From NCBI GenBank assembly GCA_949128115.1, contig OX421967.1, forward strand, positions 60,648,855 to 60,712,854: DNA of 64,000 bases, in the 5' to 3' direction. Of the stretch, positions 1 through 10,489 are shown one piece after another (the first letter of the stretch is position 1; each line of letters begins with the position of its first letter). The notes below the pieces were generated by a model. It was not told the DNA's origin, did not search any database, and saw nothing but the letters and a program-made list of their open reading frames with translations. Both the position numbers and the translations under genes were made by a program. This DNA is from Anaspis maculata. Taxonomy: Eukaryota > Arthropoda > Insecta > Coleoptera > Scraptiidae.

Positions 1-59
1 GGAAACAACCTCGGACACAACTGAAAATCTTTATAAATTTGTTACATATCCACAACGAA

Positions 60-860
60 TGAACAAAGTGAGCTGATCGTGGTCTCAAAATACAAGAAAC
101 AGTTCGTTCTTCCAAAAAACATCTTGAGTTTCTATCGTTCTGACACATTTCAACGAAAAAGAAAAAACTGCAAAAGAAAGGTTATTTTCAGTTGTGTTTA
201 CTATTTTGAATTTTGAGATTCTGACCATATTTGTGATGATTATTGTAGCCCATTTATTTGGCTACACAATGGTACCTTATCTGTCAAAATCTGAAAAAAA
301 ATTATGCAGTCAAAACAATAAATTTCTTTTACTCGTTAAGGATCGAAACAATGCCAAAAATATTTTTCTTCAATTTTCAACATCTATTTCTCTAACGAAT
401 GAGCCATTTGACTTGGTTGTGGTCTCAAAATGAAAACAACAGTGCGTTCTTTCAGAAAACGCCTTCAGTTCTGTCAGTCCGTCAAATTTCAATAAAAAGA
501 TACGACCGCAAAAGAAGGCCTATTTCCAGTTGTGTCCGCCATCTTGAATTTTGACATTTCGACCGTATTCACACATGATACTTGTATAATATTCAGTTGG
601 CAAATATATTCAGTTGGTGAATATATTCAATATTCACAATAATATCAAACCTGTCAAAAACGTTTGAGAAACAAAAATTTGGCGGGCAAAATAATATTTT
701 TTATTATTACGGATTGAAAAAATGGCAAATAAGCCGTCATTAGGTTTGCTACATTTTCAGAACAAATAGACCATTTGAACTGGTCATGGTCTCAAAAAGT
801 AGAAAACAGTTTGTTCTTCCAAAAAACTGCCTTTAGTTCTGTCATTCTGTCAAATTTAAA
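60..860. repeat. Degenerate tandem repeat, about 350-bp period, 3 copies
   Basis: The block containing GGTCTCAAAA, then a run with TTCGTTCTTCCAAAAAAC and GTCAAATTT, occurs near 80, 425 and 790, a period of about 340-365 bp with clear divergence. Copies also share a part around ACACAA and CTGTCAAAA. No credible coding region is visible; the 79-codon open frame at 194-433 lies inside a repeat copy and resembles nothing I know. Confidence 0.7.
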
Positions 861-1026
861 TCAAAAGAAACTTGATAACCTACTCATTTGGCTACACAAG
901 GATACCAAGCTTGTCAAAATCGGCCAAGAAACAAAAATTCGGCGAGGAAAATAAAACAGTGCGGTTTTTTATGGCCCACCCGGTATGTCCAGGATGTCAA
1001 GTTGACTTTTGGTTTTTTGTTATTCT

Positions 1027-1720
1027 GCCGCCATCTTTGATCCGCCATTTTGAATTTCTCTAAAAGTGATCCGATTGAAATGAAATTTGCAGGCAATATG
1101 AACCACATCAAGATCTATCCAGTTTTCGACAATTGATGCCCCGCCGCCATCTTGTATTCTCACTATTGAACATGATTGAAAGTGATAGAACTTGGAGAAT
1201 TATGCCTCAACGAGAATAGATAACAATGTAGTGCCAACGCTAATCGAATGCGTGCGTGACCACTATATAAAGTTGACCAATAATGTTTCTCACTTGGCCG
1301 CCATCTTTGATTCGCCATTTTGAATTTCTCTGGAAGTGGTCCGATTTGAGTGAAATTTGCAGGCTATGTGAACTTTATCAGGATACATCCAATTTTTGAC
1401 AATTGATGCTCCGCCGCCATCTTGTTTTCTCCATATTGAACATGTTTCAAAGTGTTAGAATTAGGAGAATTATGCCTCAACGAAAAGAAATATCGATGTG
1501 GCGCCAATGCCAATCAAATGCGTACGCGTCCACTATATAAATTTGGTTGATGATTTTTGTCACTTGGCCGCCATCTTTGGTCCGTCATTTTGAATTTCTC
1601 TAAAAGTAGTCCGATTTGAGTGAAATTCACAGGCGATGTGAACTTCATCAAAGTACATCCGATTTTAGACAAATGATGCTCTGCTGCCATCTTGGCCGCC
1701 ATATTGAAATTTATCATCAC
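1027..1720. repeat. Tandem repeat, 270-bp period, about 2.6 copies
   Basis: GCCGCCATCTTTG starts at 1027, 1297 and 1567, exactly 270 bp apart. Each is followed by TCCGCCATTTTGAATTTCTCT-like sequence, a GTGAAATTTGCAGGC-like stretch, a second GCCGCCATCTTG and a block ending in GAATTATGCCTCAACG. Divergence between copies looks like 10-20% by eye. No gene is seen. 1720-2020 continues with looser copies of the GCCGCCAT motif. Confidence 0.85.
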
Positions 1721-2023
1721 TTAACGATTTTCATGGAGCTTGGGACTTGCCTTTGTTTCGTATAATCGTTCTTATTCTCCAGCCGAATTTCATCATTCTG
1801 CCGCCATCTTGGCCGCCATATTGAAATCTCTTATTACCCATCATTAGTACGATCATTTTGATTTTCAAGCCAAATTTCATGATTCTGACGCTATTTTGGC
1901 CGCCAGATTGAAACTTCTGCCCAAATAACGGTAGAACCCTAATTAACATCTTGCGTTCACTAATCCTTCAAAAAGGAAGTGCGCTACTGAGCCTCAAGCC
2001 CATGAGGCATATTCGCTTGTTTC

Positions 2024-2633
2024 TCTAATGGGCGCCATATTGTATTTTGATATTTTTGAATACGGTATTTTTTTCCGCTTACAACGATTTACAACATGTC
2101 ACTTGAATAAATGTTTAACATTTACGTTTTTTTTTTATTGTCGGTGCTGATTCTTTTTCCAAAGCACTCTTTGAAAAATAAAAAAAAAATTCTGCTCAAA
2201 AGCATGAGTTCAACAGTGACATGTGACACATCGTTGTAACCATAAAAAAAATATTGTATTCAAAAATGTCAAAATTCAATATGACGCCCATAAGAGATAA
2301 AAAAGTTGAATGTCATATCTCGGTTGTTTTGGAAGCTAGAATGAAGATTTTGACAACATTGAATTCCCCTTGGGAAATTGCCCCCACAATGTCTTAATTA
2401 GAAAAGGCTACCTTCAACCGTTTTCAAATAAAAAATAAAAACAAAAAGTACAAATTTCTGCTTTTTCTCGATATCTCGAAAACTAAAACTGACAAGTCAA
2501 ATATCTTCTTGGATCATTAATCGTCATGAAAATTCGCAACTTTTTTCTAATTTAACCGACTCTGTATCTCTAAAGATAAGCGAGATACCCATGCTCAGCC
2601 TCGAAAAACGGACACCCTGTATACTATGATATA
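2024..2633. mobile_element. Foldback element type 1, left-truncated copy
   Basis: The stretch contains an inverted repeat (GGGCGCCATATTG near 2030 against CAATATGACGCCCAT near 2276) around a T-rich core, then a right arm ending TCGAAAAACGGACACCCTG at about 2628. It matches the right three quarters of the more complete copy at 51718-52615. No transposase is seen, so it is non-autonomous. Confidence 0.75.
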
Positions 2634-2645
2634 ACAACAAAATAG

Positions 2646-2977
2646 GGTGGAAACTAAACAGCCACATCACTCACCGGCATCAATCATGTATACGTCAATG
2701 CGTCATATACAGAGTGTAAGGAAAAATAGTTGTTTTCTTTGCTGTAATAAAAAAACCAAGATATAAAAAGTGAAAAATTAGGGAGGTGAGAAGTTTCCAG
2801 GGAAACTAACCAAGCCAAGACACCTGATAAGGTGAATTACTGACGTGAATGTGTAATCCACGTGTTTTTTTGCTTGTTTTTTCATATACAGCAAAAAAAA
2901 AACAACTACTTTTTCTCACACCTTGTATACAACGCATATATGATTGATGCCGGTGATGGTGCTGTTTAGTTTCAACC
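2646..2977. mobile_element. MITE with long terminal inverted repeats, copy 1
   Basis: The outer arms GGTGGAAACTAAACAGCC (2646) and GCTGTTTAGTTTCAACC (ends 2977) are inverted repeats that continue for about 70 bp through ATGATTGATGCCGGTGA. The core includes TAAGGTGAATTACTGACG. Homologous copies lie at 15961-16294 and 28040-30741. Confidence 0.85.
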
Positions 2978-3030
2978 ATAATTTATTGTATATTTGTGTA
3001 TATTGTGAAATTTGTTGCATAACTTGAGGA

Positions 3031-4085
3031 TATACAGGTGGTCCTCGTTTTATGTCATTAAATTTAAGGATCAATAGAAAATGAAAAATTAAGGGGACTT
3101 TCTCCAGAAAACATATTCAAGAAAAGCCTGATAACAGAGATACAGCCCTTCAGAGTTGGAAATACATAATCGTTTTTTTCGCATAACTTTTGAACCGTTC
3201 AACCGATTCCATTCAAAATAGAACCAAAGGTTCACTGGAGTTATCCCCTGTCGAACAATCATAACATGTTTCATGAAAAAGTTTCAGGAGCGTAGATATC
3301 AGGGGGTGTTACTACTCCCCCCCCCACCCTATTTCTCACTCATCAGTTATTTTTGAAAACTGTTTATAATTTTGAATTCCACGTTTAATTTAGAAGAAAA
3401 AGTCATTCTTGCAAATATTTGATTAGAGGCTTCGTTTAGGAGATATTCGAGTTTGAAACTTTTGAAAACATCCCGAAATCGCCACTTTCCAGAACCCAAA
3501 TTGTTTTTTTTTCCTGAAAATTTCCCGTGTTTTTGAAGAAATGGTGGTTTATCAACTTAGAAATTCTAGAAAACCTATTTCAGCTGAAAAATCATGGGTT
3601 TCTTTGGATTTCAATTTTTAGACCTTTGAAAGTGGCGATTTCGGGATGTTTCACAAAGTTTCAAAACCAAATATCTTCTAAACGAAACCTCTAATCAAAA
3701 TTTTTCAACAGTGATTTTCTCTTCAAAATTGAACGTAAAAATCAAAACTATGAACAGTTTCCAAAAATAATTCGGGAGGTGGAAAATAGGGGGGCAAAGT
3801 AGGGTCACCCCCTAATGTCTAAGCCCCTGAAACTTTTTTATGGAACATGTTATGATTGCTCGACAGGGGATAATTTCGGTGAACCTTTAGTTCTATTTAT
3901 AATCAAATCGGTTAAACGGTTCAAAAGTTATGCGAAAAAAACGATTCTTTATTTCCAACTTTGAAAAGCTGTATCTCTGTTATTAGGCATTTCTCAAATA
4001 TGTTTTCTGGAGAAAGTCCTTTTCATTTTTCATTCTCTATCGATCCTCAATATTAATGACATAAAAGTCGGACCACCCTGTATAC
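3031..4085. mobile_element. Foldback element type 2, copy 1
   Basis: A near-complete palindrome of about 1.05 kb starts TATACAGGTGGTCC and ends GGACCACCCTGTATA. Arms include TCCAGAAAACATATT against ATATGTTTTCTGGAGAAAG and TTATCCCCTGTCGA against its complement. The centre near 3560 holds further inverted blocks (ATCCCGAAATCGCCACTTTC against GAAAGTGGCGATTTCGGGAT). Open frames inside are short and mirrored, so I treat them as non-coding. Confidence 0.85.
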
Positions 4086-5192
4086 ATCTGTAAAATGGAA
4101 AATACGAAATCAAAGTAGAAAGTAAAATTTGGATGATATTCTTCAGTTTTTTTTAAATATTTCAGGAACGCTCCAAGATATTTCAAAACGGTTTGTTGTG
4201 TCTTCACATGCATTGAATGAAACATCAATTCCTCAATTTTGTTCACTTTATCTAAAATCTTGGTTTTTGGAATGAACGAAAACAAAAATATTCCTCTTCC
4301 ACCCTGTATATAGCTCCGGCACTGTTGACGCTGTTGGGTTCCGTTCTCAACCAGTTCATGTGGATATGATCAACAAATATGCCAATCGGCATTTTCCAAT
4401 GACGAAGCTGGAGGTCTTTGGCACAATATTTTCTCCATTATTTCGGAACCTGTTCACCCTGTAATAGTTTTTATCACACATAAGTGACCTTCCGAGTTAC
4501 TTTCCAATAAGCTGTTGGAATTTTTTATTTAGCATTTTCATCAATAAAGGGCCCCCTGACCCCCCACGTTGAAAAATTGCTTGACAGCACTTCTCAGATG
4601 ATAGATGAAGGCTTTCTGAACATGCCTGCAAAAAATTGTTCCGTAGTCATAAAATGCATATTGCGTAGTTATAACCCTAGTCCACCGGACTAATTGGCTT
4701 GCTGGCGAAAAGAGAAGAGCAGACCTTGATGGACAGAGAGCGCAGGGGAAGATTGGAGAATGGTCTGTTGCGAAGAGAATTGAGAAGTCCAGATGAAAAG
4801 CAAAAAGTTTTGCAATTCGTGCTTCTCAAGGAACAAGTGCGAATGAGGTCCAGAGAGAGGTTCGCATTGCTGGAAGACTCTTGAATCCAACAAGACGCCG
4901 GCAGAGGGGCGAGAGAGGTTCTACGGTTTGTTCCTGTCAGTATGGGACTGGGGAGTATATGGTGGTTGATAGAGCGATTGTGGCTGAACTGGAAACATCT
5001 TAGGCTGTTTTTTTTTAATTAAATTTTATTTCACAACACTTCGATCAAAACAATAAATTCGAACCAAAAAAACTTTACAACAATGATTATTACTGCAGCA
5101 TAGCTCGTTTCCGTCAAGGATATCGCCAGCATCTCCCATTTGAGTGAATTTGCTATGTGTCATTCATTCCCCTCAAAATGTTCCCGAAATGC
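4086..5192. other. Duplicated 3' flank of zinc-finger gene A; no recognised gene
   Basis: This stretch recurs beside each minus-strand zinc-finger gene except F. It includes another CACCCTGTATA end near 4304, a TGATAGATGAAGGCTTTCTG block near 4598, and a plus-strand open segment around 4690-4990 that differs by stops and indels between copies. The 4880-5170 part is homologous, in the opposite orientation, to sequence downstream of gene B (8380-8690). It may be a decayed exon of a neighbouring gene or retroelement; I cannot name it. Confidence 0.6.
5025..5030 (-). promoter_or_regulatory. Candidate polyadenylation signal of gene A
   Basis: AATAAA on the minus strand, about 165 bp beyond the stop codon, followed by an A-rich tract. 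The same position is kept in copies C (20552-20557) and E (32429-32434). I do not see it at this position in H or I. Confidence 0.5.
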
Positions 5193-6451
5193 TTAATCTC
5201 GTTCGTTTGTATTGGCATGTTGCAGATTGTGCGTTTTCAAATTACCTTTACGTTTAGTTTTGAACGAGCATTTGTGGCAAGTGTACCAATTAACTTCTTC
5301 ACTGGGAGCATGTGTTAACATGTGCTTTTTCAAATTGCCTTTAAGTTTCGTTTTAAACAAGCATTCATCGCATCTGAACCAATAAATTTCTTCACTGGAA
5401 GCATGTGTTAACATGTGCGGTTTCAAATTGCTTTTAAATTTGGTTTTGAACAAGCATTTATCACATTTGTACCAATTAATTTCTTCACTTGAAGCATGTG
5501 TCAACATGTGCTGTTTCAAATTGCTGTTCTGCTTCCTGGTTTGGTAGGAACATTGGTCGCATTTTTGCCATTCAATTTCTTCACTGGGAGCATGTGTTGA
5601 CATGTGGTATTTCAAACCGTATTCATGTTTAGTTTTGAACGAGCATTTATTGCATTTGTACCAATTGATTTCTTCACTGGGAACATGTGTTATCATGTGC
5701 CGTTTCAAATCGTTTGTTACTTTAGCTCGAAAGGAGCATTTGTCACAGTTGTACCATTTAATCTGATCTGGATTGGCATGTTTCAGCAAGTGCATTTTCA
5801 AACAGTGTTTGTGTTTAGTTTTATAGGAACAATTTTCACAGTTGTACCAGACGATATCTTCAGGATTAGCGTGTTGCGACATGACATGCCGCTGCAGTGA
5901 GGTTTTGTGTTTGGTTTTAAAGGAACACGTCGCACAATGATATGTAATCGATGACAGTGCAGCACAGTAGTCTGAATTGCTTTCCGATTTAATTGGCCGA
6001 GAAGCATCATCAAATCTCACTTCTGAAGCTCTTTCCACCATTTCACAGCGGTCGTAATGCTCCGCAGCCGACAGGATAGAGAACGCTTTAAATTTGCAAC
6101 CCGGAAAGCATCCGAATTGTTCACAGTACCCTTCATCTTGATGGACCGTTTCGTCCCCGTTGACCTTGAGCTTGTGTTCTCGAACGCAATGTTCGTATAC
6201 ATCGAGTTGATGAAAACTTTCAAATTTGCACGCATCGCAACAGTGGAGCTGTGGTTCGAAGATTGCGTGGAACAATTCCGCTTGGTAAACCGTTTCGTGT
6301 TGTCTTCGAACGTGATGGTCAAGTTGGAAACTCCATTGGGTTTCATAGGGGCATTGTGGACATCTGAGCCTTGCTGCCGTCTCCAGTTGGTTTGACCTAC
6401 ATTTATAAGTGAACTATTAGTGTATAATTGATAAAGGTACGCAACTTACAT
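5193..6451 (-). CDS. Zinc-finger gene A: C2H2 protein, 401 aa, two exons
   Basis: Probable nuclear DNA-binding protein. Exon 2 is 5193-6396; a 53-bp GTAAGT...TAG intron (6397-6449) separates it from the AT at 6450-6451, so the start codon is AT|G and the protein begins MSNQLETAARLRCPQCP. An in-frame TAA lies 13 codons upstream with no other ATG between. Variant fingers lie at about residues 13-34 and 54-75 (C-x2-C-x12-H-x4-H) and 97-118 (C-x3-C-x12-H-x3-C). Eight tandem fingers run from residue 155 to the C-terminus, ending TNERD. Linkers are 10 residues with an invariant Trp (HAPSEEINWYKC type) instead of TGEKP. Finger 5 (CDQCSYQTRK) has 13 rather than 12 residues between Cys and His. It is transcribed divergently from gene B. 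The binding target is unknown. The finger architecture is seen; the function is inferred from the family. Confidence 0.87.
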
Positions 6452-6884
6452 GATACTTAGATACTGAAATTCCTTGGTTAGACTCAAAGTTTATAAAAAA
6501 TTCAGTATCGAATACGGTTGTGTTGATTTGCACTGGAGGGAGAGGTACCTCAGTATCTATTCACATAAAAAACTGTTATGGTGATAGCGCAGAATTGATG
6601 AAATAATCTTAGCTGAAGAAGACTAGTTCACTCCTGCAACGAGAGGGGGCGTTCAATTTGTTACTCACCACATTTCCAGGTGCCACTATACATAAAACGC
6701 TCATTGTTTTCTCCCTACTGACATCATGTTATCAATTCTGTTCCATATCACCATGAAAGGTTCTTATGATAAGGTATACCTACTTAGGTAATGAGGTACC
6801 TTTCCCAAGCGATTCAACATAATCTAATTCGAATCCAAACCTTTCACAAACTTTGAAGTCTAACGCAGAAATTCCACATCTGCC
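6452..6884. promoter_or_regulatory. Shared leader/promoter region of divergent genes A and B
   Basis: 433 bp separate the two split start codons. A block at 6615-6700 contains ACGAGAGGGGGCG (6640-6652) and, 33 bp further right, CTATACATAAAA (6686-6697). Blocks of the same kind lie beside every other zinc-finger gene (22236-22322, 34037-34130, 40378-40465, 50831-50918, 57326-57414). Its orientation fits a promoter reading into B; A would need bidirectional firing or another start. Both flanks end in CAT|GTAAGT donors. Confidence 0.6.
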
Positions 6885-8137
6885 ATGTAAGTTCTGTACC
6901 TATTTATTACATGAATTACGTATACATTAACATATCACGTAACAATAAATGTAGGTCAAATCAACGGGAAGCGGCAGCAACGCTAGGATGTCCACAATGT
7001 CCCCATGAAACCCAATGGAGTTTCCAGCTTGACCATCACGTTCGAAGACAACACGAAACGGTTTACCAAGCGGAATTGTTCCACGCAATCTTCGAACCAC
7101 AGCTCCACTGTTGCGATGCGTGCAAGTTCAAAAGTTTCTATCAACTCGATGTATACGAACATTGCGTTCGAGAACACAAGCCCAAGGTCGATGAGGACGG
7201 GACTGACGTCCATCAAGATGACGGGTGTTGTGAACAATTCGGATGCTTCCCGGGTTGCAAATTCAAAACATTCTCTATTCTGTCTGCTGCGAAGCATTAC
7301 GACTGCTGTAAAATGGTGGAAAGAGCTACAGATGTAAAATGCCAAGATGCTTCTCGGCCGATCAAATCGGAAAGAAACTCCAACCGCTCTGTTGTAGTGT
7401 CATCGAACACATATCATTGTGCTACATGCTTCTACACAACAAAATACAAAGGATCTTTGCAGCGGCATGTTATAACGCAACACGCTAAACCTGAAGATAT
7501 CGTCTGGTACCACTGTGAAAATTGTTCGTATAAAAGTAAACAAAAAGACGATTTGAAAAAACACTCGCTGAAACATGCCAATCCAGATCATATTAAATGG
7601 ATCAATTGTGACAAATGCTCCTATCAAACTAAACAAAGCAGCAATTTGAAACGGCACATGTTGAGACATGTTTCTAGTGAAGAAGTTGATTGGTTTAAAT
7701 GCAATGAATGCTTGTACAAAACCAAACATATAGGCAATTTGAAACCCCACATGATAACACATGTCCCCAGTGAAGAAGTTGTTTGGTACAAATGCAACAA
7801 GTGCTCATTCAAAACAAAACGTAAACATTGTTTGAAAATTCACTTTCTGCAACATGCCAATCCAGACGAAATTGAATGGCAGAAATGCGACAAATGTTCC
7901 TATCGAACCAAGAAGCTAAACCGCAATTTAAAAGAGCACATGTTAACACATACTCCCATTGATGAAATTGATTGGCACAAATGCAATAAATGCTCGTTCA
8001 AAACTAAACGGAAGCGTGCATTGAAGAGGCACCATAATCTGCAACATGTTAATATAGAAGAAATTGAATGGCATAAAAGTGACATAAGCTCCCATCAAAT
8101 TAAGCTGGGAGGATGTGTAGAACAAGACATGTTATGA
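6885..8137 (+). CDS. Zinc-finger gene B: C2H2 protein, 394 aa, two exons
   Basis: AT at 6885-6886, a 68-bp intron (6887-6954, GTAAGT...ATGTAG), then exon 2 from G at 6955; the protein begins MSNQREAAATLGCPQCP. An in-frame TAA lies eight codons before the split ATG, with no other ATG in between. The N-terminal three-finger module matches gene A. Seven intact tandem C2H2 fingers start near residue 156; an eighth repeat is degenerate (HKSDISSHQIK: Cys and His ligands lost). One finger is C-x2-C-x13-H-x3-H and the last intact one ends H-x4-H. The stop TGA at 8135-8137 replaces a CGA codon found in copies D and G, removing eight C-terminal residues. It is probably a nuclear DNA-binding protein; its target is unknown. 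Confidence 0.86.
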
Positions 8138-8880
8138 ATACATGTGTCACCAACGGTATATGTGTCGCAAGGAAGGTTCTTGAGCAGAACAAGAAGAACA
8201 ACAGAAAGAAACATGGAAGTTGAACAATATCAAGCATTCTGGGAAATCTTTGAGGTGAATGGCATAAGTGTATGCTGTGCTTGGGGCTGATAAAACTTTG
8301 AATTAATCAAATCATCAACGAAAATAAAGCAGAACAATATCAAAAACTACAAGAAATATATGACAGTTCCACTTAAATGTGATATGTTGGCGATATCCTT
8401 GACGAAAACTAAATACTCATGGTCCGATAATCATTATTGTGAAGTCTTTCTGGGCTGAACAGAAATAGCATTCCACGAAACTTACCTATTCAAGAAAAGT
8501 ATTCCCAATTTGTTGTTTTGGTCATACTGTTATGAAATTGAATTTTAATAAAAAGCAGCTGAGTATGTCTCTAGTTCAGTTTAAATCGCTCTACCCAACC
8601 GCCTATCCTTTCCACTCCCATACTCACAGGAACAAAGTATACATTGACATTCTGACTCGATGATAGTTTTAACAAATCATTCGCTAGCTGTGGCCCACAT
8701 GATGAGGTGATAACTGCGGCTTTATCCTGAAGAATTTCTCACATGTTGCCTTTGAATACATAATTATTATTTGCAAAAAATTCGTTATCACCAGTAATCG
8801 ACATACTCACCCAAATTAGTTCTATAGCGGTTGTTGACATCAAATGGATTCAGTTTTTGACAGGTTGAAAATAAGCACTG
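8138..8880. other. 3' flank of gene B, inverted homologue of gene A's 3' flank
   Basis: AATAAA at 8323-8328 is a candidate polyadenylation signal. GGCGATATCCTTGACGAAAA (8390-8409) is the reverse complement of the TCGTCAAGGATATCGCC-type motif beside the minus-strand genes, and CCCATACTCACAGGAACAAA near 8615 is the reverse of the TTGTTCCTGTCAGTATGGGA motif at 4929. On the minus strand a segment reading VPVSMGVERIGGWVERF followed by a stop is open in copies B, D and G, but with frame breaks upstream in B. It could be a relic exon; I do not recognise the family with confidence. Confidence 0.6.
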
Positions 8881-10200
8881 ATTGCAGAGAAATATAACAT
8901 CATTAGATTGTGTGTATGTTATGACGGCATGGGTTTTGACCAATCAAAAGGGAAGGAAAGGGGGGGTCTCCTCCTTTCCGGTGACAGAGGACAGTAGTAG
9001 CGCTGTTTGAGAGGGTCGGTGCTTTGAGCTTGATCAGATGGTGGACTGAAGTTGGTCTACCCAAAGGTGAGGTTCCTTCCGCAATCCAGAATGTTCTCAC
9101 GTAGGTAGTCCTCGAACGTTCTCATTGCGACTACTCTATTCCGGCAAATTCCTGCATCTGTCGCTAGTCTAATCGCAAGAGTTCCAGCAGGTTCGTGACT
9201 AATCCGACAAGCTGTCGAAGTATCGAACGGCTCTTCCACCATCTGTACATACGGGGTGATCATTAATTTGAAAACTATTCACCTGCATTAACTCCTGTTT
9301 CCTGGCGAAAACATCTTTGAGCAAAAACAGGTCGATTTTTATATCAAGGGGGACATCTGAAGCATACATTGGCGAATTTCTATCTTCAGCCCCTTGCCCC
9401 CACTCAGTCCAAAATTAAAATTTCGAATGACACAACCCACCTTGCAATACATCAAATTGAAGAGAATAAAATTCTCTTTCTGAGAAAAATATTTTCAAAA
9501 TTTTCAACTCCACCCCCCTTTCTCCCTAAAATTTTCTGAATGTCAAATTGATTATTTTTGACCTCTCAATTCCTTCAATGCAGTCAACATCATTCTGCAT
9601 AGCATTGAAAGAGAAAATTTTCTATTGAAAAAGTGACACCCCAATTCACCGTTTCGCTCCCCCCACTACACCTTGAAAATCTAAAATGACAATACCTACT
9701 TTCTGATATATCAAATTTAAGGAAATTGAATTCTCTTCCTGAGAACAATTTTCCCGAAATTTTCAAAACCCCTTGTTTCTCTCCTAAAGCACTCCAAATG
9801 TCCAATTTATTGGGGGAGGGGTTGAAAATTCCAAAAAAATTGTTTTCAGAAATGAAATCAAATTTCTTTCAATTTGATGTATCACAAAGTAGGTAATGTT
9901 TTGTTGAATTTTGAAGTTCAGGTGGGGGAGAGCAATGGGGTGAACTGTGGTAGCACTTTTTTTACCAAAAATTCCTTTTTCCGATGCTATTCTGGATGAT
10001 GCTGATTAAACTGGAGAAAATTGAGGGGTCTAGAATATTGATTGGGACACTTAGAGAATTTTTAGAGAGAAAGGGAGTGGGGTTAAGAAATTTGAAAATA
10101 TTTTTTCCAGAAAGAGAATTCGATTGTCTTCAATTTGATGTATTGCATGGTAGGTGGTGTCATTTGAGATTTCAAAGTTGGGTTAAGTAATTTGAATTTG
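8881..10200. repeat. Degenerate direct/inverted repeat block downstream of gene B
   Basis: From about 9400 a module with CAATTTGATGTATCACAAAG, or its reverse complement, recurs about five times in both orientations, spaced by G- or C-rich runs such as CCACCCCCCTTTCTCCCT. The block is duplicated at about 24480-25790 and 42640-43930. The 9057-9263 minus-strand frame (68 codons) is kept in all three copies with few changes but matches nothing I know. Confidence 0.6.
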
Positions 10201-10489
10201 GCGGGCTCCGCGTTTACCGGAAGTGGCCCGTCATTCGCCATATGCATCGTGAGACATTTCATGACCTACTTCTTCTCGTTTGAGACCAGTTCGGGCTCAA
10301 TCTGATCATTTTTGCGGCCGTGGTGCGAATTACAGGTGAGAACTGCAATTTACAGCGACTCAAAACATTCAAAGACCAGGAGGACCATGAAGCACACGCG
10401 AGAAAGTCCGAGAAAATTTTTACTGAGTTCTCATGGTCCAGACACTCACCTCACTAGAAATCAGCTTGGAGCGAATTTGTTCTCGGTAT
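10201..10489. other. Duplicated intergenic DNA, left flank of the 3.4-kb insertion
   Basis: Matches 25780-26053 closely (CATTTTTGCGGCCGTGGTGC in both). Reading across the insertion, the target reads CTCGGTAT|TTATGATATAAAG, exactly as in the uninterrupted copy. No gene is seen. Confidence 0.7.

Noticed and set aside
1027..1720. Three regularly spaced 270-bp repeats as possible exons or a promoter array
   Set aside because: No long frame or splice pattern is shared by the copies; they look like an ordinary tandem repeat.
5025..5040. A-rich tract after AATAAA as evidence that the finger genes are retrocopies
   Set aside because: All nine keep an intron at the start codon and promoter-like upstream sequence, so they arose by DNA duplication.
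7400..7762. Antisense open frames of about 120 codons opposite the plus-strand finger genes (and matching sense frames opposite minus genes)
   Set aside because: They recur finger by finger with a regular leucine/phenylalanine pattern and are the reverse reading of the C2H2 repeat; no independent signature.
9057..9263. 68-codon minus-strand frame kept in three copies (also 24639-24848, 42801-43007)
   Set aside because: Conservation equals that of the surrounding duplicated DNA; no start context, splice sites or recognisable domain.
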